Shown here: positions 62,856 to 64,000 of the stretch, piece by piece
Layout of the letters: each line of letters begins with the position of its first letter
Position numbering within the stretch: the first letter of the stretch is position 1
Notes under the pieces: generated by a model
The model's database searches: none
What the model was told of the DNA's origin: nothing
What the model saw: the letters and a program-made list of their open reading frames with translations, nothing else
Position numbers and translations under genes: made by a program
Assembly: GCF_014201145.1 (NCBI RefSeq)
Contig: NZ_JACHDP010000001.1
Span: forward strand, 6,950,532-7,014,531
Direction: 5' to 3'
DNA length: 64,000 nt
From: Micromonospora parathelypteridis
Lineage (GTDB): Bacteria; Actinomycetota; Actinomycetes; Mycobacteriales; Micromonosporaceae

Positions 62856-64000
62856 ATGTCCGTACGCCACAAGTCCCTGCCGCCCGGCCTGATCGCGCTG
62901 GCCATCGGCGCCTTCGGCATCGGGCTCACCGAATTCGTGATCATGGGGCTGCTGCCCGAGGTGGCCGCCGACTTCGCGGTCACCGAGCCGGTCGCCGGCT
63001 GGCTGATCTCCGGCTACGCGCTCAGCGTGGCCGTCGGCGGGGTGGCCCTCACCGCGGCGGTCACCCGGCTGCCCCGCAAGCCGGTGCTGCTCGGCCTGAT
63101 GGTGCTCTTCATCATCGGCAACCTGCTCTCGGCCGTCGCCGGCGACTACGCCGTGATGATGGCCGGCCGGATCGTCGCCGCGCTCTGCCACGGCGCGTTC
63201 TTCGGTATCGGCGCCGTGGTGGCGGCCGGCCTCGTCGCACCGGCCCGTCGGGCGGGCGCGATCGCCATGATGTTCGCCGGCCTGACCATCGCGAACGTGC
63301 TCGGCGTGCCCTTCGGCACCTTCCTCGGCCAGCACTTCGGCTGGCGGTCGACGTTCTGGGCGATCACGGCGATCGGCGTGGTCGCGCTGATCGGGTTGGC
63401 CCTGCTCATCCCGGCTCGCGACACCGCCAACGCCGACCAGCCGGCCGGTGGTCTGCGCGGCGAGCTGCGCGCCTTCACCCACTCGCAGGTCTGGCTGTCC
63501 CTGGTGATCACGGTCCTGGGCTTCGGCGGCATGTTCGGCGCGTTCACCTACATCGCGTACACGCTCACCGAGGTCAGCGGGTTCGCGGCCGGCACCGTGC
63601 CGTGGCTGCTCGTCCTCTTCGGAGTCGGGCTCTTCGCCGGCAACCTGCTCGGCGGTCGGGCGGCGGACAGGTCCCTGTCGCGCACCCTGGTCATCGTCCT
63701 GGCGGTGCTGACCGTGGTGCTCGTCGGGTTCGCGCTGACCGCGACGAGCCCGGTGCTGACCATCGTCTCGCTGGTGTTGATGGGCGGGTTCGGGTTCGCC
63801 ACCGTGCCGCCGCTGCAGATGCGGATCATGCACTACGCCAACCAGGCGCCGACCCTGGCGTCCGGGGCGAACATCGCGGCGTTCAACCTCGGCAACGCGT
63901 TGGGCGCCTGGATCGGCGGCGTGACCATCGCCGCCGGACTCGGGTACACCTCGCCGATCTGGGCCGGCGCCGCGCTCACCCTGGCCGGTCTGGGTGTCCT
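62856..64000 (+). CDS. MFS efflux transporter, 3' end beyond window
   Basis: Partial: ATG at 62856 (GATGGGAAGACC upstream), 381 codons with no stop before the window end. About ten membrane spans are visible. IALAIGAFGIGLTEFVIMGLLPEVAADFAVTEPVAGWLISGYALSVAVGG is the start of the AraJ/PbuE-type DHA1 drug and sugar efflux group, with LPRKPVLLGLMVLFIIGNLLSA for the loop 2-3 region and AGRIVAALCHGAFFGIGAVVAA. It probably exports small aromatic or drug-like compounds under control of the divergent MarR regulator. Confidence 0.9.
   Translation, partial: MSVRHKSLPPGLIALAIGAFGIGLTEFVIMGLLPEVAADFAVTEPVAGWLISGYALSVAVGGVALTAAVTRLPRKPVLLGLMVLFIIGNLLSAVAGDYAVMMAGRIVAALCHGAFFGIGAVVAAGLVAPARRAGAIAMMFAGLTIANVLGVPFGTFLGQHFGWRSTFWAITAIGVVALIGLALLIPARDTANADQPAGGLRGELRAFTHSQVWLSLVITVLGFGGMFGAFTYIAYTLTEVSGFAAGTVPWLLVLFGVGLFAGNLLGGRAADRSLSRTLVIVLAVLTVVLVGFALTATSPVLTIVSLVLMGGFGFATVPPLQMRIMHYANQAPTLASGANIAAFNLGNALGAWIGGVTIAAGLGYTSPIWAGAALTLAGLGV

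Overview
The window is very GC-rich DNA from an actinomycete. Many GTG starts, 1-4 nt start/stop overlaps (ATGA, GTGA), a coenzyme F420-type oxidoreductase, SARP/AfsR-like and LAL-type LuxR regulators and a WhiE-like aromatic polyketide (spore pigment) locus point to a sporulating filamentous genus. I infer Micromonosporaceae (Micromonospora-like) from this combination; no rRNA or other phylogenetic marker was compared. I saw no tRNA, rRNA, CRISPR array, transposase or phage gene, so the window looks like chromosome carrying accessory metabolic islands.

Layout. 0.3-5.2 kb: exported sugar-isomerase-like protein, secreted glucose/sorbosone dehydrogenase-like protein with a PKD domain, and a convergent beta-helix protein. 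5.3-9.5 kb: three-gene branched-chain 2-oxo acid dehydrogenase operon (E1alpha-E1beta-E2) divergent from an Lrp/AsnC regulator, with nested palindromes between them. 9.6-15.5 kb: stand-alone LigD polymerase domain, then acyltransferase, epimerase and two glycosyltransferases of probable surface-glycan function. 15.6-18.8 kb: histidine phosphatase, NAD(P)HX dehydratase, and glyA preceded by a convincing ZTP riboswitch. 18.8-23.8 kb: small DUF4177-like protein, FMN alpha-hydroxy-acid oxidase, BNR-repeat protein, and a secreted trypsin-fold protein that has lost all three catalytic residues.

23.9-35.1 kb is the main biosynthetic locus. A nine-gene minus-strand operon runs TcmI-type cyclase, fused AccD-AccA carboxyltransferase, biotin carrier, biotin carboxylase, ACP fused to an aromatase/cyclase, cupin, KS-alpha, KS-beta (chain length factor) and a small monooxygenase. 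On the plus strand diverge a SARP-type regulator, a second TcmI-type cyclase and an FAD hydroxylase. The operon can make its own malonyl-CoA, condense and cyclise an unreduced chain, and oxidise it. No ketoreductase is present, which fits a WhiE-like pigment.

35.1-47.2 kb holds a threonine-aldolase-like enzyme, a membrane-anchored helix-hairpin-helix protein, LtrA, a maleate-isomerase-like enzyme coupled to a YrdC/Sua5-like protein, small exported proteins, an F420 LLM oxidoreductase, a second beta-helix protein and an APC permease. 47.5-58.2 kb is regulator-rich: a DUF5995-like protein, a LAL LuxR regulator, a cyclase/ATPase-like protein with degenerate catalytic motifs, a methyltransferase and an AfsR-like regulator. 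The rest carries a hemerythrin protein, a dienelactone-hydrolase-like enzyme, a macrolide-type glycosyltransferase, phenylacetate-CoA ligase, a MarR regulator and an MFS exporter cut by the window end.

Intergenic signals explain much of the layout: strong hairpins between convergent genes, SARP-like 11-bp-phased repeats at two regulator loci, a 20-nt element shared by the two promoters flanking the LuxR regulator, a MarR operator, and two copies of a 65-nt palindromic repeat.
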